From Glandiceps talaboti (lineage: Eukaryota; Hemichordata; Enteropneusta; Spengelidae): DNA of 64,000 bases. Below are positions 1 to 10,955 of this stretch, piece after piece. The stretch lies in the NCBI RefSeq assembly GCF_964340395.1, contig NC_135556.1:9556501-9620500 (forward strand), read 5' to 3'. The notes below the pieces were generated by a model. The model saw only the letters and a list, made by a program, of their open reading frames with translations, was not told the DNA's origin and did no database searches. A program made the position numbers and the translations under genes. Position 1 is the stretch's first letter. Each line of letters opens with the position of its first letter.

Positions 1-1372
1 TGATCCCTTGATTATCAATTGTCCGACGAAATTCCTCCCTGAAATTTTAAGGTTGATACAATATCAAAGTGGACTAATTAAAACATGTTCGGAAGAGGGA
101 AACCAATATCCCTCGACAATAACACACCTTGTTCTCTTGGTGAAAGGTCGTAGTTCTAGAGAGGCTGGGGGTGAAAACCCTTTAACCAACATTTCTGAAT
201 TATTAGGTAAAAATAAAAGCATTGAATCACTTGCCATATGTAGCATCAATCCAGACATTGATGACACCATAACATTGTTAAAGATTGCAAGTAACTGCGT
301 CACACAGTTAGAGTCCTTAGATGAAATTTTCATCGGATGTTTACCGCGCTACAAGATACCGCCTCTGAGTAAGATGTTCAGTTTTGAGAAAGATCATGAG
401 TGTCAGAAAGACATATTTGTGGATAGGTTGACAACTCTGGTAGCGAATGCTAAAGGAAAACACAAATGCGTTAACAAGTTTGGTCTAGCTTTATTACAAA
501 TTCGATCTTCCATGGATATTGTACCCTTAGAGAAGTTTCTAGTCTTCAATGAGTTATCACTTTTCCTTCACGTTTCAGAGGATAAAAACTATAAGATGGA
601 TAGTGCAACTCATTTTATTCAGCAAATAAACACTGCAACTGATTTAGAATTGCAAATTTTCTATAGCTATGAAGGTGCAAAAGATTGTACTGTCGAACTG
701 GGCAAAGCGGTTAATAATAGCCCAAATTTAAAAGGCCTGAGAGTCGGATTCTGGGACTTGTCAGCAATGGCATCTTCTCGCCTTCAAATAATTCATAGCA
801 TGTCATTTCTGAAAAAAATCGTTAATAATAAAACACTCGAAACGCTATGTGTCACCGCTGCACCAAATAAAAATCTGATGTCCCTTATCACAACAACGAG
901 ACACCTACAATCTCTCACCGTGATATTTGGTGTGGTTTTCGGAACTACGCCAAACGGGGCTGACGACTATTCAACGCATCTCACTAATGCAGTAAAGAAA
1001 TCCTCCGGCCTCCGTAACTTGACTCTAAAAATTGTCAACAGAGACTTCTTCAACCGTCTACTGGACACCAGTCGACTGGAAGATTTGATTTACCGTATTG
1101 TCGATAGATTTATGGTTCCTGCCAGCAAGTGGATGACAGGACGCTCATCATGTACTTTAGAATCAATTTGCGTAGACGCAGTCTGTCGTGATGAGAGGGG
1201 AGAGATTAGGGATAACATTAAGTCATTTGTTTCCGAAATGAGCAGTGATGAGTTACATTGGTCATACAAAGTATCTTGCTCCTACACGGGAGATCTGAGA
1301 CACACTGTTACTCTAAACAGAACGCAATCACCCGTGAACATACAGGACAATTTGTCGTGTGAGTGCATGTAA
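1..1372 (+). CDS. NLR-A: 3' part of a DED-NACHT NLR gene, C-terminal region only
   Basis: Open from the window edge in the frame starting at base 2, ending in TAA at 1370-1372. The first base aligns to 46,919 in the complete NLR of unit C, so this is the last ~456 residues of the same large 3' exon; the DED and NACHT parts lie outside the window. The visible protein is the degenerate leucine-rich C-terminus, with short repeats such as LESLAI, LKGLRVGF and LRNLTLKI, ending in a Cys-rich tail (SCECM). No stop or frameshift interrupts it, unlike copy B. It is very close to copy C, with scattered replacements. It probably belongs to a cytosolic innate-immune receptor; whether the whole gene is intact cannot be seen. 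An intact PI-PLC gene follows 2.4 kb downstream on the same strand. Confidence 0.82.
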   Translation, partial: DPLIINCPTKFLPEILRLIQYQSGLIKTCSEEGNQYPSTITHLVLLVKGRSSREAGGENPLTNISELLGKNKSIESLAICSINPDIDDTITLLKIASNCVTQLESLDEIFIGCLPRYKIPPLSKMFSFEKDHECQKDIFVDRLTTLVANAKGKHKCVNKFGLALLQIRSSMDIVPLEKFLVFNELSLFLHVSEDKNYKMDSATHFIQQINTATDLELQIFYSYEGAKDCTVELGKAVNNSPNLKGLRVGFWDLSAMASSRLQIIHSMSFLKKIVNNKTLETLCVTAAPNKNLMSLITTTRHLQSLTVIFGVVFGTTPNGADDYSTHLTNAVKKSSGLRNLTLKIVNRDFFNRLLDTSRLEDLIYRIVDRFMVPASKWMTGRSSCTLESICVDAVCRDERGEIRDNIKSFVSEMSSDELHWSYKVSCSYTGDLRHTVTLNRTQSPVNIQDNLSCECM

Positions 1373-1783
1373 AGGACTGGTGATAATGAATCTCTACAGG
1401 CATCTGATTCGCACACGCTCGCCTCGGGCTCGCATGCTATGTACACCTAGCCCTGCAGTTAGAACATTCAAACATAACTTTGTTTCTGAACAAAAATGCA
1501 AATTTGACGAAAGAAATCCCGGCCAAGTGAACTCTGACCTCCTGCAAATTAGCCAAAATAAACGTGGTGGTTGGTATATGTAAGAACATATTGTGTGTTG
1601 TCAATATACAATCATGGAACTTCGCCGACATGCATATTAGCCAACCTCTGAACTTTTAAATCTTAAACAGACATTACTACAGCATCGGTTAAAAAGTATA
1701 TATGAGATACGGTCGATATACTGGGGTCCATTAAACCGTTCTGAGAATAACCTCGAAACTACAAAAACGCAGTAAGAAAGAGC

Positions 1784-1789
1784 AATAAA
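1784..1789 (+). other. Candidate polyadenylation signal of NLR-A
   Basis: AATAAA about 410 bases after the NLR-A stop, within sequence conserved with unit C, where the same signal sits at 48,723-48,728. Inferred from motif and position only. Confidence 0.4.
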
Positions 1790-2117
1790 CTTTCAACTTT
1801 AGCGTACACAAATCCCTTCTCGATCTTTTCCTACCTATTCTGTTGCATTTCCACTCGTAAAATATTCAAAAGAAGCAATCTTTCCTAAGTCACAGGTAAA
1901 GAATATACAATGGTCTTACATATATTAATTTTGTAGAATTCAATTAATTCATTTGCCATATTAGAGGTATTGTGACGGTCCAGCATGAGTGTAACATGTC
2001 TAAACACACTTCACACTGTAACTTTGGGTACGTTATTGTGCGTTTCAAAAGACTGTACATTGTGGTTACAAGCAACTTTTAATGCCTATGAGTGACCGAT
2101 TGTTTTACCCTTATGAT

Positions 2118-2316
2118 AGGAAGTATAGAAAACCAAATGATATCCAACTACAAACTAAAATTCCAATCAGTGACAACTCGCATCCACTCCTTCAACCGCC
2201 ACAACATAAAGTGTGCTACAGGAAGTATTAGAAAACAAATGATAGCAAACTACAAACTAAAATTCCAATCAGTGACAACTCGCATCCACTCCTTTGATTG
2301 TCACAATTCTAAAGTG
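2118..2316. repeat. Two-copy ~100-bp tandem duplication
   Basis: Two adjacent copies share an AGGAAGTAT start and a common run containing CAATCAGTGACAACTCGC. The same pair is present in unit C (49,052-49,248), so the duplication predates the A/C split. Confidence 0.75.
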
Positions 2317-3343
2317 GATAAAAGTTAATGGCTTACGACATTTCATTATAGTAGTTGGATTGATGGACGTAATTTGTCACGGATTTAATCAACCCAATAG
2401 TGATACTGTTGATACTTGGACTGTAATGTATACTTAACCCTTGATTCATGTTAACAATGAGAATGGAACATTTCAAATTTCATTTCAGTCGATGTATTTT
2501 CTTTTCTAATATTGTGTGGCTCAGTGTTTAAAAGAAGCAGTCTTTTATATATGGCAATATGTATATATATTCTTCTACTTGGCACATCAAAACGACCAGC
2601 AAGCGAGCTGCTATCTGATGTCGTTACTGAACACAGGATACTGGAATTGTGTTGTGTTTAATAGTTTAGTTTGTGTACACTGTGTTTTTGTTATTTTTAA
2701 TTGCAACTGACAACAATATGAAATGGAAAATCATCAACGCATTCAAGTTTTTGCTTTTAACATGTAATTGTAATATGAAATATGATTTCGAAAAGCTATA
2801 TTAAAAACAATGGGGTGGGATGGGGAAAGCTAGGGAAATGTCCTGATATATTCAGTGATATACTATGCATGTCATATTCAGTGCAGTAGTGTTTTAAACA
2901 TATTTTCGAAAAACTAAATATATATATAAATTTATTAAGTATATAATTGTGATATTAATCTATGTTATACAATTTAATTTTATCAATAAAATGTCAATTA
3001 AAACTACATTGTACTAGTGTCCGAATTCTGGCAAATGTGTGATTTTACTTTGCAAATGTAACTATCTACAGTACAATTATTAGAGTGGATGATTGTAGGT
3101 GTGAACATGTTGATATGCTGAAAAGACAACAGTTCTAAACTTGTTGTCTCAAAGCTGTTAAATATTTACCGTGCGTGTACGTGTTTTGTGTGTGTAAGTT
3201 AATCATCTAGATTGTCAGCGTGCATGTTGATACCAGAGTCAGATTAGATGACGCATTGATGTCAATCATTCAGCCATGACATGAATATGTCGAAAACGAC
3301 ACAATACAAATGATGAAAGGTACTATATAGTAAAGAGAATATC

Positions 3344-3360
3344 AAACCCTAACCCTAAAC
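3344..3360. repeat. Short interstitial telomere-like tract (CCCTAA)
   Basis: AACCCTAACCCTAAAC, about two and a half units of the metazoan telomere repeat. Unit C has one unit more at the matching place; unit B lacks it. Confidence 0.6.
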
Positions 3361-3706
3361 TGAAATTTCTACGCATTTCTATCAAGTTTGTTGTCAACGA
3401 TACCAGGCAGCTCAAAACAAATGAGCAAAGGGTTATACCATTCTCTTGGCAGGGGAGATTATTACTGCCAAGAGTCATGACATATGCCCTTCTGTTTAAC
3501 GAATAATTTATAACACACTCCCATGATAGCGGCAGGACAAAGAGAGGCTACGTTTTTTCATTAATTTTCAGCCAATCTGTCAAGGTCTAGTCTTCAAAAT
3601 AATATTGATTATATCCCTTTGTGATTTGACTAATTTTTTATCCTAGCGGCCAGAACATACTGTTAAAGTCACATATAACGAATAATTATGAGATCGAGTT
3701 ATAACT

Positions 3707-3740
3707 TATATAGTTCATATACTTGATGACCCTTGGGTCA
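3707..3740 (+). promoter_or_regulatory. Candidate core promoter of PI-PLC-A: TATA box plus everted GGGTCA half-sites
   Basis: TATATAG at 3707-3713 lies about 105 bases before the ATG. It is followed at 3727-3740 by TGACCC-TT-GGGTCA, two nuclear-receptor-type half-sites in everted orientation with a 2-base spacer. Both are kept at the same distance in units B and C. A promoter role is inferred from position and conservation. Confidence 0.4.
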
Positions 3741-3818
3741 ACGTGGGCAGACGTGTTTGTATATAGTTATCAATCCTTGAATGGTATGCGTAGGTCCTTC
3801 TGACACAAAATCTGCAAA

Positions 3819-4673
3819 ATGGGGAACAAACTTGATAGCACCATCGCTAAACATCCTGAAAATACCTTGCCAAACTGGATGAAATCGATCCCAGACGACA
3901 CTCTGGTGCCAGACATATCTATTCCTGGTACCCATGGTTCGGTCAGTTGTTACGGCATGAACAACAAGTGTCAGCATTGGCCTCTCTACTCGCAGCTGAA
4001 AGCTGGTGTCAGATTTATTGACATTGGTTGTAGACACTACGGACACCGCTTTGCAATCCATGAAGGCACGAATTTCCAGAATACTATGTTCACGCCTGTA
4101 GTTACGGAAGTTGTCAAGTTTCTTGAAAATTATGAGAGTGAGACTGTCCTTTTCCACGTCAGAGAGGAGGCGATTCCACACCAAACGGTTCAGCCAATGA
4201 TTGATACACTCCAAAGCTATTTCTCGTTCTATCCTGGCCATATAAAGGAAAATATGACAATGGGTTTAGGGAAAATCAAACTTGGCCAAGTTCGGGGAAA
4301 GGTAATATTTATCCCCAACTTTGACGACCAGTCTTTGGAACCGTACGCTTCAATAAATGTGGTGGGTAAGAGATCAATCGTGAGGAGTTTATCCGATCTA
4401 GATATTGGGAAACGATGGGATGAAATACAGACCAACCTCAGGAAGGCCATCAGTGGTAAGGCCGAGGACGCATTTCTTACTATTTGTGGTGGTAATTGTG
4501 GTTTCATACACTGTCCCAGTCCGTATGCAATATCTGGTCCCATCCAAGATCATCTTGATAGATTTCTGAAAGGTCTTGGGGGAACACGTCAACGATTAGG
4601 TATCATCGCAATGGATTTCCCTAGGGAAGATCTTATCCATGCCGTCATCGAAACTAATAACATTGAAAAGTAA
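3819..4673 (+). CDS. PI-PLC-A: bacterial-like phosphatidylinositol phospholipase C (X-domain only)
   Basis: Intronless gene of 284 residues in the family of bacterial PI-PLC, which cleaves phosphatidylinositol to diacylglycerol and cyclic inositol phosphate. Family marks: SIPGTHGS with the first catalytic-type His (H39), GVRFIDIG (D68), the second His in IHEG (H81), VRGKVIF carrying the substrate-binding-type Arg, and GIIAMDFP with the terminal Asp (D266). The whole protein is one X-like TIM barrel; there is no signal peptide, EF-hand, C2 or Y half. Two positions usual in the bacterial enzymes are changed: the residue after H39 is Gly instead of Asp, and the position of catalytic Arg69 is Gly70. 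Activity may be altered. The N-terminus MGNKLDS could be myristoylated. The ATG is the first in frame and is conserved in B and C. It lies 2.4 kb after NLR-A on the same strand. Confidence 0.9.
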   Translation: MGNKLDSTIAKHPENTLPNWMKSIPDDTLVPDISIPGTHGSVSCYGMNNKCQHWPLYSQLKAGVRFIDIGCRHYGHRFAIHEGTNFQNTMFTPVVTEVVKFLENYESETVLFHVREEAIPHQTVQPMIDTLQSYFSFYPGHIKENMTMGLGKIKLGQVRGKVIFIPNFDDQSLEPYASINVVGKRSIVRSLSDLDIGKRWDEIQTNLRKAISGKAEDAFLTICGGNCGFIHCPSPYAISGPIQDHLDRFLKGLGGTRQRLGIIAMDFPREDLIHAVIETNNIEK

Positions 4674-4755
4674 CTATTGGCATTGAGAGTTTACACATTG
4701 TTTGGCACTTAGTCACTTTTGGTCAAACAGCATTCTTATTTCAAGAAACAACTTT

Positions 4756-4756
<1 letters not shown>

Positions 4757-4807
<51 letters not shown>
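4757..4807. repeat. (CA)n microsatellite
   Basis: Pure CA run about 85 bases after the PI-PLC-A stop. The same tract follows PI-PLC-B (short) and PI-PLC-C (long, with CAAA variants). Confidence 0.95.
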
Positions 4808-4809
<2 letters not shown>

Positions 4810-4931
4810 TGAAAACAATCTTAATTTTTATGTAAAATACTTGATCAAAAACTAATCTATTATTTCAAACATGAAAACTTCAAGTGACTGTGGATCAAAG
4901 TGTTATATGCTTTTGGAGAACCCCACAATAG

Positions 4932-5032
4932 AGGTGAGAAATGCTTGCATAGCGCATCAACTCATCTAGATAATTGTCATGTGTCAAGCCAAGTGCCTCA
5001 TTTACTTCGACTAAGCATTCGTGAACTGATAG
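4932..5032 (-). pseudogene. 101-bp internal relic of a sulfotransferase-like gene (unit A)
   Basis: On the minus strand this encodes LSVHECLVEVNEALGL and DELMRYASISHL, matching the middle of the intact gene in unit C (52,750-52,850). Sequence on both sides of the relic does not match that gene. Unit B carries the same relic with the same ends, so the gene was lost before A and B separated. It is non-functional. Confidence 0.8.
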
Positions 5033-5257
5033 AACTGATAGCCGACACCATACCACATATTTTAATTTCCTATGCGTCTTTCTTAAGTTCACGTTATCTC
5101 TTGTCATATTTCTTATCGAATGAATTGCATGTCCTATAAGAGAGAGTAATAAAAATGACGTGAAAATGATTTGTTCTGTGAGTATCGTTCCGTGGATGTG
5201 GAACAAGTTGAAATCATAGTGTAGTAGATACAAGCAGTGTATAAAAGCCATTATCAC

Positions 5258-6090
5258 ATAAATACGTGCATATCTTCTACTGTGTGACGTCAAACAGGGG
5301 TGATTTCAGAGCATATCACCCCTGTTCTACCGAACTATTTTTTCTCCGTACTGTTCAAGTGTTCGTGTCAATCCCACGCTACGTACGATCAAGTTTATCA
5401 TAATAATTATGTGCTTTCAAAACGTACATGCATACATTACGTTACATATATCATTGGATGGCATGAGTTTGATACATAGAAGTCCTTTTATTTGTATTTG
5501 ATACATTTTATTCTATTTAAAAATCACTTAGATTATCGACATCACAGCCGGAAAGCTTCCGATTTTCCTTCGAGCTCAGATCTCCGAACTTACACAACCC
5601 GAGAAAATATGATTAAAATGACGGCACAAAAGTCGCATTCAGACAATTCTACTTACGTTTTAAACTAAATTCGATATTACATGTACATCGCAAGGTTATA
5701 ACCGATAATTTTGGTTGAGAAACCACACAACAGTATGATCGATACCGTACAATGGTAAGCTTGACCTCGCGACAAGTCACGCGATTATGTAATTTGCATA
5801 GCCGACGGGCGAATTTTTTTAATACGCGATGAAGAATATAGTGCGATGAAATGATGCAGTATTCGTAAAATACGATTTCAGAATTTCAGAAAAATACGGG
5901 TAAATACTTAATTATGTGATAAATATATAATTCCATGAAATCAATGTTAGTTTTACGTCATAATGCTCCTCGTATGATTCCGCGGACTACAAATTCTCGC
6001 CTACCGGCTCGAATTTGTATTAGTCCGCGGAATCATACTCGGAGCATTATGACGTAAAACTAACATTGATTTCATGGGATTATATATAAA
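5258..6090. mobile_element. Unit-A-specific ~0.83-kb insertion ending in a long palindrome
   Basis: Unit B runs directly from AAAAGCCA into CATCACCTTTTC, whereas unit A carries about 830 extra bases flanked by a TATCAC-like repeat (5252-5257 and 6091-6096). The right part (5916-6096) is a near-perfect palindrome with ~85-base arms centred near 6005. A separate 12-bp perfect stem lies at 5293-5304/5315-5326 (AACAGGGGTGAT and its complement). No coding capacity is evident. It is probably a non-autonomous DNA element; the family is unknown. The alternative, a precise deletion in B, is less likely. Confidence 0.6.
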
Positions 6091-6667
6091 TATCACCTTT
6101 TCAAGCATGTAGATAGACATCAATTTTACCGCACGATTACAGCCCACTATAACCATTTTATTTGGTAGATGACCCCACTTTTGGTAACACTCTGAGGGAA
6201 TTACTGTTGTTGTTCTTGTTGTTACCATCGGCAATAAATAGACTGCACTGCTTTTCCCAGTGTGCATAAAATACGTTCTCAAATTCCAAACGGAGGCATT
6301 CAGTTTGTTTCTTAGCTTATTATATTGCAGACGTTTTCGTACTGTTAATGTGTTACGGTCTGTAGGTTTGTGCTTACTCACTAGGCAGGTGGATTATTTA
6401 CAACATTCTTCAAATTTAATGACAAGCTGTAGGTGTTATCAAACCCTCTGTGTTGGCATGGTAGCCAAGCATAACACACACACAAACGTAAACATGTTTT
6501 CGAATAAATGTGATAATTCATGATAACTGATTTGATAACTGGAATTCGCGGGGGCGTTCTCATAGATACGGTTGGTATTGCACAATGTATTTGACTGTGG
6601 AAACCTTTCGAATTTAATGAATTTCTCTATTCCGGGACATTTATCAAAGTAACACACTTTCAGGAAA
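6091..6667. other. Upstream flank of the broken PI-PLC in unit A
   Basis: Collinear with unit B 25,903-26,962 except for a ~0.5-kb extra segment in B. No gene recognised. It probably contained the promoter of the PI-PLC copy that is now broken. Confidence 0.5.
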
Positions 6668-9600
6668 ATGGGGAACAAACTTGGTGGTGTTACTGCAAGA
6701 TATCCACAAAATACGTTTCCAAACTGGATGGAATCACTCCCAGATGAGACACTGATTTCAGACTTATCTATTCCCGGTATCCACGGTTCTATCAGCTGTT
6801 ACGGTATGCACAATGAATGTCAACACTGACCTCTCTACTCCCAACTAAAAGCTGATGTCAGATTTATTTATATTGGTTGTAGGCACTATGGGCGTCGCTT
6901 TACTATTCACCAAGGTACAAATTACCAGAATACAATATTCGAGCCAGTTTGTGACGAAGTTGCAGAGTTCCTAAAAGAATACAGCAGTGAAACAGTTCTG
7001 TTCCATGTTAGGGAAGAGGCAATCCCCTATCAAACAGTCCAGCCGATCGTTGACAGGCTTAAACAATCTATAAGTAATTATAAGGGAGCGAACAGTTGTT
7101 ACGGCCGGGGGGGTCACCTTAATTTGGGACTCATAGAAGGGGGTCATCATTTTTACGAAGTGAATAAAGGGGGGGGGGGAGTCACCTTGTTTTCAACTAA
7201 ACAAAATCATGAGCCATGCTCCTGTACTTAAATGTCCATACATTTAATATCATAACTAGGCCAAAGCCCCTAAGCTCGCACAGCTGGGTAGATGCATTTG
7301 TGAGCGACTGCCTCACAATGATATCATAGATAGTGCTCTCGGTGTGGAGATTGCACTTCGTACATAGAACGCGTATGCGTAGTCATTGTACCGCAATGCA
7401 TCCTTGGGTAAAACCACCAAAAAATCATCGCATAGTATATAGGACATGCATGCATACTAGTCAATGAGCTGCTATGCTCCCGCTTGCGGTCGCCGTGTGA
7501 GCTATTAAACAAGAAAATGTATGTGCATAAAATAAACCATAAACAAATAACTATGATCAATATACATTCAAATATAACAAAAACTCTGTCTCTTGATACA
7601 TCCAATACATATGGTATGGCGTCACAACACTGCACCATGGCCACCTTTAAGCAACAGTTATTTGTTAGAAATGACTTCTCGCTATTGCATGCCATGAGTT
7701 GCATTGTGTCATCTTGTGGTAGAAAAACTTGCATGTGTAGCTGTCCATGTAACACATAAGAAATGAAATACCGTAAGATTTACTGGCTCTAAAATCTATA
7801 ATTCCTCTATTGACCTGAAGATGTGGAATTGTGCACAAACATAATCAATTTAGGACACTTTGAAATAATATGTGGCGAACACAATGACTGAAAGTGCCTG
7901 ACCCTGCCTGTGTCTAGATATTGGATATCCAATGTCCATGTATATAGTTAGTGTAGTTCCTATATGTTTTTGTACATCTAGTGTATGATAACTACAATCA
8001 TCTCCATTAGAGGTCCCAAATTGATTTATGGTTGAGACCAATAGTTCAATGTAGGGTAAAAACTAAATTCTTTTAGTTTTGGGTGGGGTGAGAGGAGGTC
8101 TTTTATAATGAAATCTGTTTTGTACCCCAATACAAACAATTCTAAAAATGTCAGATTGAAAAATGGGAAAAGAATTGTTATGCATGGCACTAAAATACAT
8201 TTATTGTGCCAATAAAAGAGCTATTTTTCCTCACTACATACTGGCTTTATATTCATAGCACTAGATAATACTACATACTGATTTGAAATTGATTGTGCTG
8301 TGTGCAACAATTTTACCAACTTAGTTAGAAGGGGATGGGGAAGGGGTTCTGAGGCCTTACTAAAAGAATTAGTTTTTTACCTACTGATCTCACCCCTAAT
8401 GTGTTGATTTATCATACATGTACAAACTATTGAAATGTTACTTTGCATAGCTATAGTACGAACTACATGTCTTATCAAAAATTACTTTTCAGTGTTTGTG
8501 TTTCACTTCTTCTCTGATACCTGGGACCACCCATCACCAAGTTTAATACATGTTACCAGGCTACATGTGAAAACCCCTTTTCTCTTGCTATTGTTTTACA
8601 CCATAAACTACCAAGAAGGAAATATATTCCAAGGTGAACACAATATTAATCGGATTCTCGGAGAATATATATTATGTGAATGACTAATATACAAACTTAG
8701 ATTTGTAGCCAGGACTTCTATAGTACTGACACAATGCAAAGTTATGAGGAAAATTAGATTTTACATCTCCCCTGGAATATCTAGTATCCCCATTGAGTGA
8801 CTGTATACTGCGAGTACAATTTTGTCAGCAGATCATAATAATACATTTCCTTGGTATTAGAATGTATTTATTTTCAAGGCAATCATGTTGCCAGCAATAT
8901 ACTGGACAACATAGCTAATAGTAAGTAAGTGAATTGAATTAGTGGTCTAGTTTAGAAACTGCTGTAGTACAGAAAACATTTTTATGACATTTTTGAATTT
9001 CTATTTTGAAACCAATGACATTTATCACATTTCATTATTCAAAACCTTTCAAATATATTTTGGTTAAAATGAGCAGTGTGGTCAATGAATGGGAGGGGGT
9101 GGAGTTTTGAGTCAGTACCAATTATGAACAGGACAAACAAGTGCCTTGAGGAGTGCAAACGTGTACATGTATGGAAAGCCACAGTTGTGTTAAGTCTAAA
9201 GAGAACAATACATTGACTATATGATGTGAACATATCTTTATATGATGTAAACAATTCATTATATGATGCAAGTACATCATTATGTGTGACAGTTATTGAC
9301 ATGGGTTTACAAGTATGTTATCTCCATTTATAATATTGTACTTGATAATTAGCTGAATTAATCAATATTAATAGTTCACTCAATCTAAGAGATATCCTAG
9401 AACATTTGGTTACTAAAACATGAATATTTTGTATGTCCGTGAATAGACAATCATACTTCTCATAGGGGTCCTTATCTAAAGAACTTTATACATGTGAAAC
9501 ATTGGATTTTGGTTAGCAATTTACCAGATACACTTAAAATTACTGAAAATGTAACATGTAAAATTAACTATACAGTGTGCGGTATTATGCTTTGAGAATA

Positions 9601-10248
9601 GAGTGTATTTTGTAAGAACAAAACGAGTGTTTCTTGTCAACAGATGGGGGGGGATTGTGTTTTTTTATTTGTCAGAGGGGGGGGGGGTGGTGGATTGTTT
9701 TGTGGATGAATTGCAGGGGGTCACTATTTTTAAGTACAACATGAACAAAAAGTCACCGGCCCACCCCCGGCCGTAAAAAACTGATCGCTCCCTAAGTGCA
9801 GGCGACAAACATTCAAAGGTGGTGCCTCGAGTTTGGCCATGATTACACTTGGACAGGTGCGCTGAAAAATGGTCTTCCTAGTTGACTTTGATGGCGTTTC
9901 ACTGGAACCATACGGTTCAATAAATGTGGTGGGTAAGAAATCAATTGTGAGGAGTTTGTCTGATCTAGATATTGGGGAAAAAGTGGGATGAGCTACAGCC
10001 AAATCTTACGAAGGCCATCAATGGTAAAGCCGAAGACGCATTTCTGATTATGAGTGGTGGCAATTGTGGTTTTACACACTGCCCCAGCCCATATGCAATT
10101 TGTGGTGCGATCCACGAGATCTCACCTAGATAGATATCTCCAAGGGCGAGGTGCAACACGTCAATGACTTAGGATTATTGCAATGGATTTCCAAAGGGAA
10201 GATCTCATTAAAGCTATCATCAAAACTAATAACATTGAATTGCTGTAA
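6668..10248 (+). pseudogene. Broken second PI-PLC of unit A, split by a transposon
   Basis: Starts with ATG and MGNKLGG, paralogous to PI-PLC-A, continues to about 7080, is interrupted by a 2.7-kb TIR element (7084-9792), then resumes at 9796 and ends at 10,248 with the family C-terminus (matching IIAMDFPREDLI in the intact copies). It carries several breaks in addition to the insertion and is a fossil. Unit B holds the same broken copy with the same transposon at the same site, so decay began before A and B duplicated. It is more diverged from the intact genes than those are from one another, so it is an older paralogue. Confidence 0.85.
7084..9792. mobile_element. Harbinger-like non-autonomous TIR element, 2.7 kb, 3-bp TAA target duplication
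   Basis: Bounded by inverted ends: GGGAGCGAACAGTTGTTACG on the left and the complement of GGGAGCGATCAGTTTTTTAC on the right, both continuing into CGGCCGGGGG. TAA flanks both sides (7081-7083, 9793-9795). Inside each end are G-run motifs of the form GGGGGTCA. No transposase is visible; the small open frames do not resemble a known protein. A TAA target duplication and GG-starting ends fit PIF/Harbinger relatives, but a related IS-EU group is possible. The unit B copy is at 27,373-29,681. Confidence 0.75.
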
Positions 10249-10952
10249 AACAGTTTTACCAGCAATCAACGTGTTTGTTAGGACTGAATCTAGGATGAGA
10301 AGTTGCACTATATCACATCGGAGGTTCGTTTGATAAAGATGACAGTTCGTTTGATAGCATGTTCTCAGGAAATCAAATCTGCTTGAAAATGGCCGCTTTT
10401 GTATGAGAGATAACTCATTCTATCGAAAATCGCACTCTATCCAGTGAACCTCTCATTCTATCCTACGTACCTCTATTCCTATCCTATCAACCCCTCGTTC
10501 TAATTTGATACATACATGATAGTTGATTACATAATCAATACTTTCGAATCTCTTTCATTTCATATCAAATTTTACAGTTTACCAATGATTTAAATTCAAT
10601 ATAAAATTATGATTCTCTCATCACTTTTCTTTTTGTTCCTACCAACTTGTTTGTTTAGACAGACGAATCACAGTCAGTATACTTACAAATATTTCAAGAT
10701 TACAATACTAATCAAAGGCGTGAAAGACTTAACTTTGCAAACGACGTCAGGGGCATATCTTCTGAGTATGAACATCTACTCCATAGGCAGAAACTTTTAC
10801 TTGCAATTCAAATTTGTGAAAATATTCCACAGATCAATGTCTCATTATTGATATAAATATGGATATTATTATTAATGATACCGAAGAAAAAAAGGAAAGA
10901 TTAAAACCCGTCCGGATATTAAAACAGTAGTCTGGATGACCAGAATTTGGTT
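10249..10952. other. Intergenic flank shared by units A and B
   Basis: No gene supported. An 80-codon open frame (10,609-10,851) starting with a hydrophobic stretch also survives in unit B, but the three visible differences between copies all change the amino acid, so there is no sign of protein-level constraint. Confidence 0.5.
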
Positions 10953-10955
10953 TAA

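Larger units (their letters stand above)
1373..3706. other. NLR-A to PI-PLC-A intergenic region
   Basis: No gene is supported here. The stretch is the NLR 3' flank and is almost collinear with 48,291-51,090 of unit C. Unit B has lost or replaced the part corresponding to about 1452-2560. It contains a ~100-bp tandem duplication and a short telomere-like tract, listed separately. Small open frames are AT-rich and differ between copies by indels. Confidence 0.6.

Noticed and set aside
2118-2316. CRISPR-like or satellite array
   Set aside because: Only two copies of ~100 bp; a simple tandem duplication.
4229-4543. Long antisense frames over the PI-PLC genes
   Set aside because: Shadows of the strongly biased sense frame; repeated at the same place in every PI-PLC copy.
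7324-7755. 143-codon minus-strand frame inside the Harbinger-like element, also kept in unit B
   Set aside because: No transposase, Myb or other domain can be seen; length differs between copies and it sits in non-coding element sequence.
10609-10851. Conserved 80-codon frame with a signal-peptide-like start, also at 30,483-30,725
   Set aside because: All three visible differences between the copies change the amino acid and conservation merely follows the recent duplication; no homology recognised.
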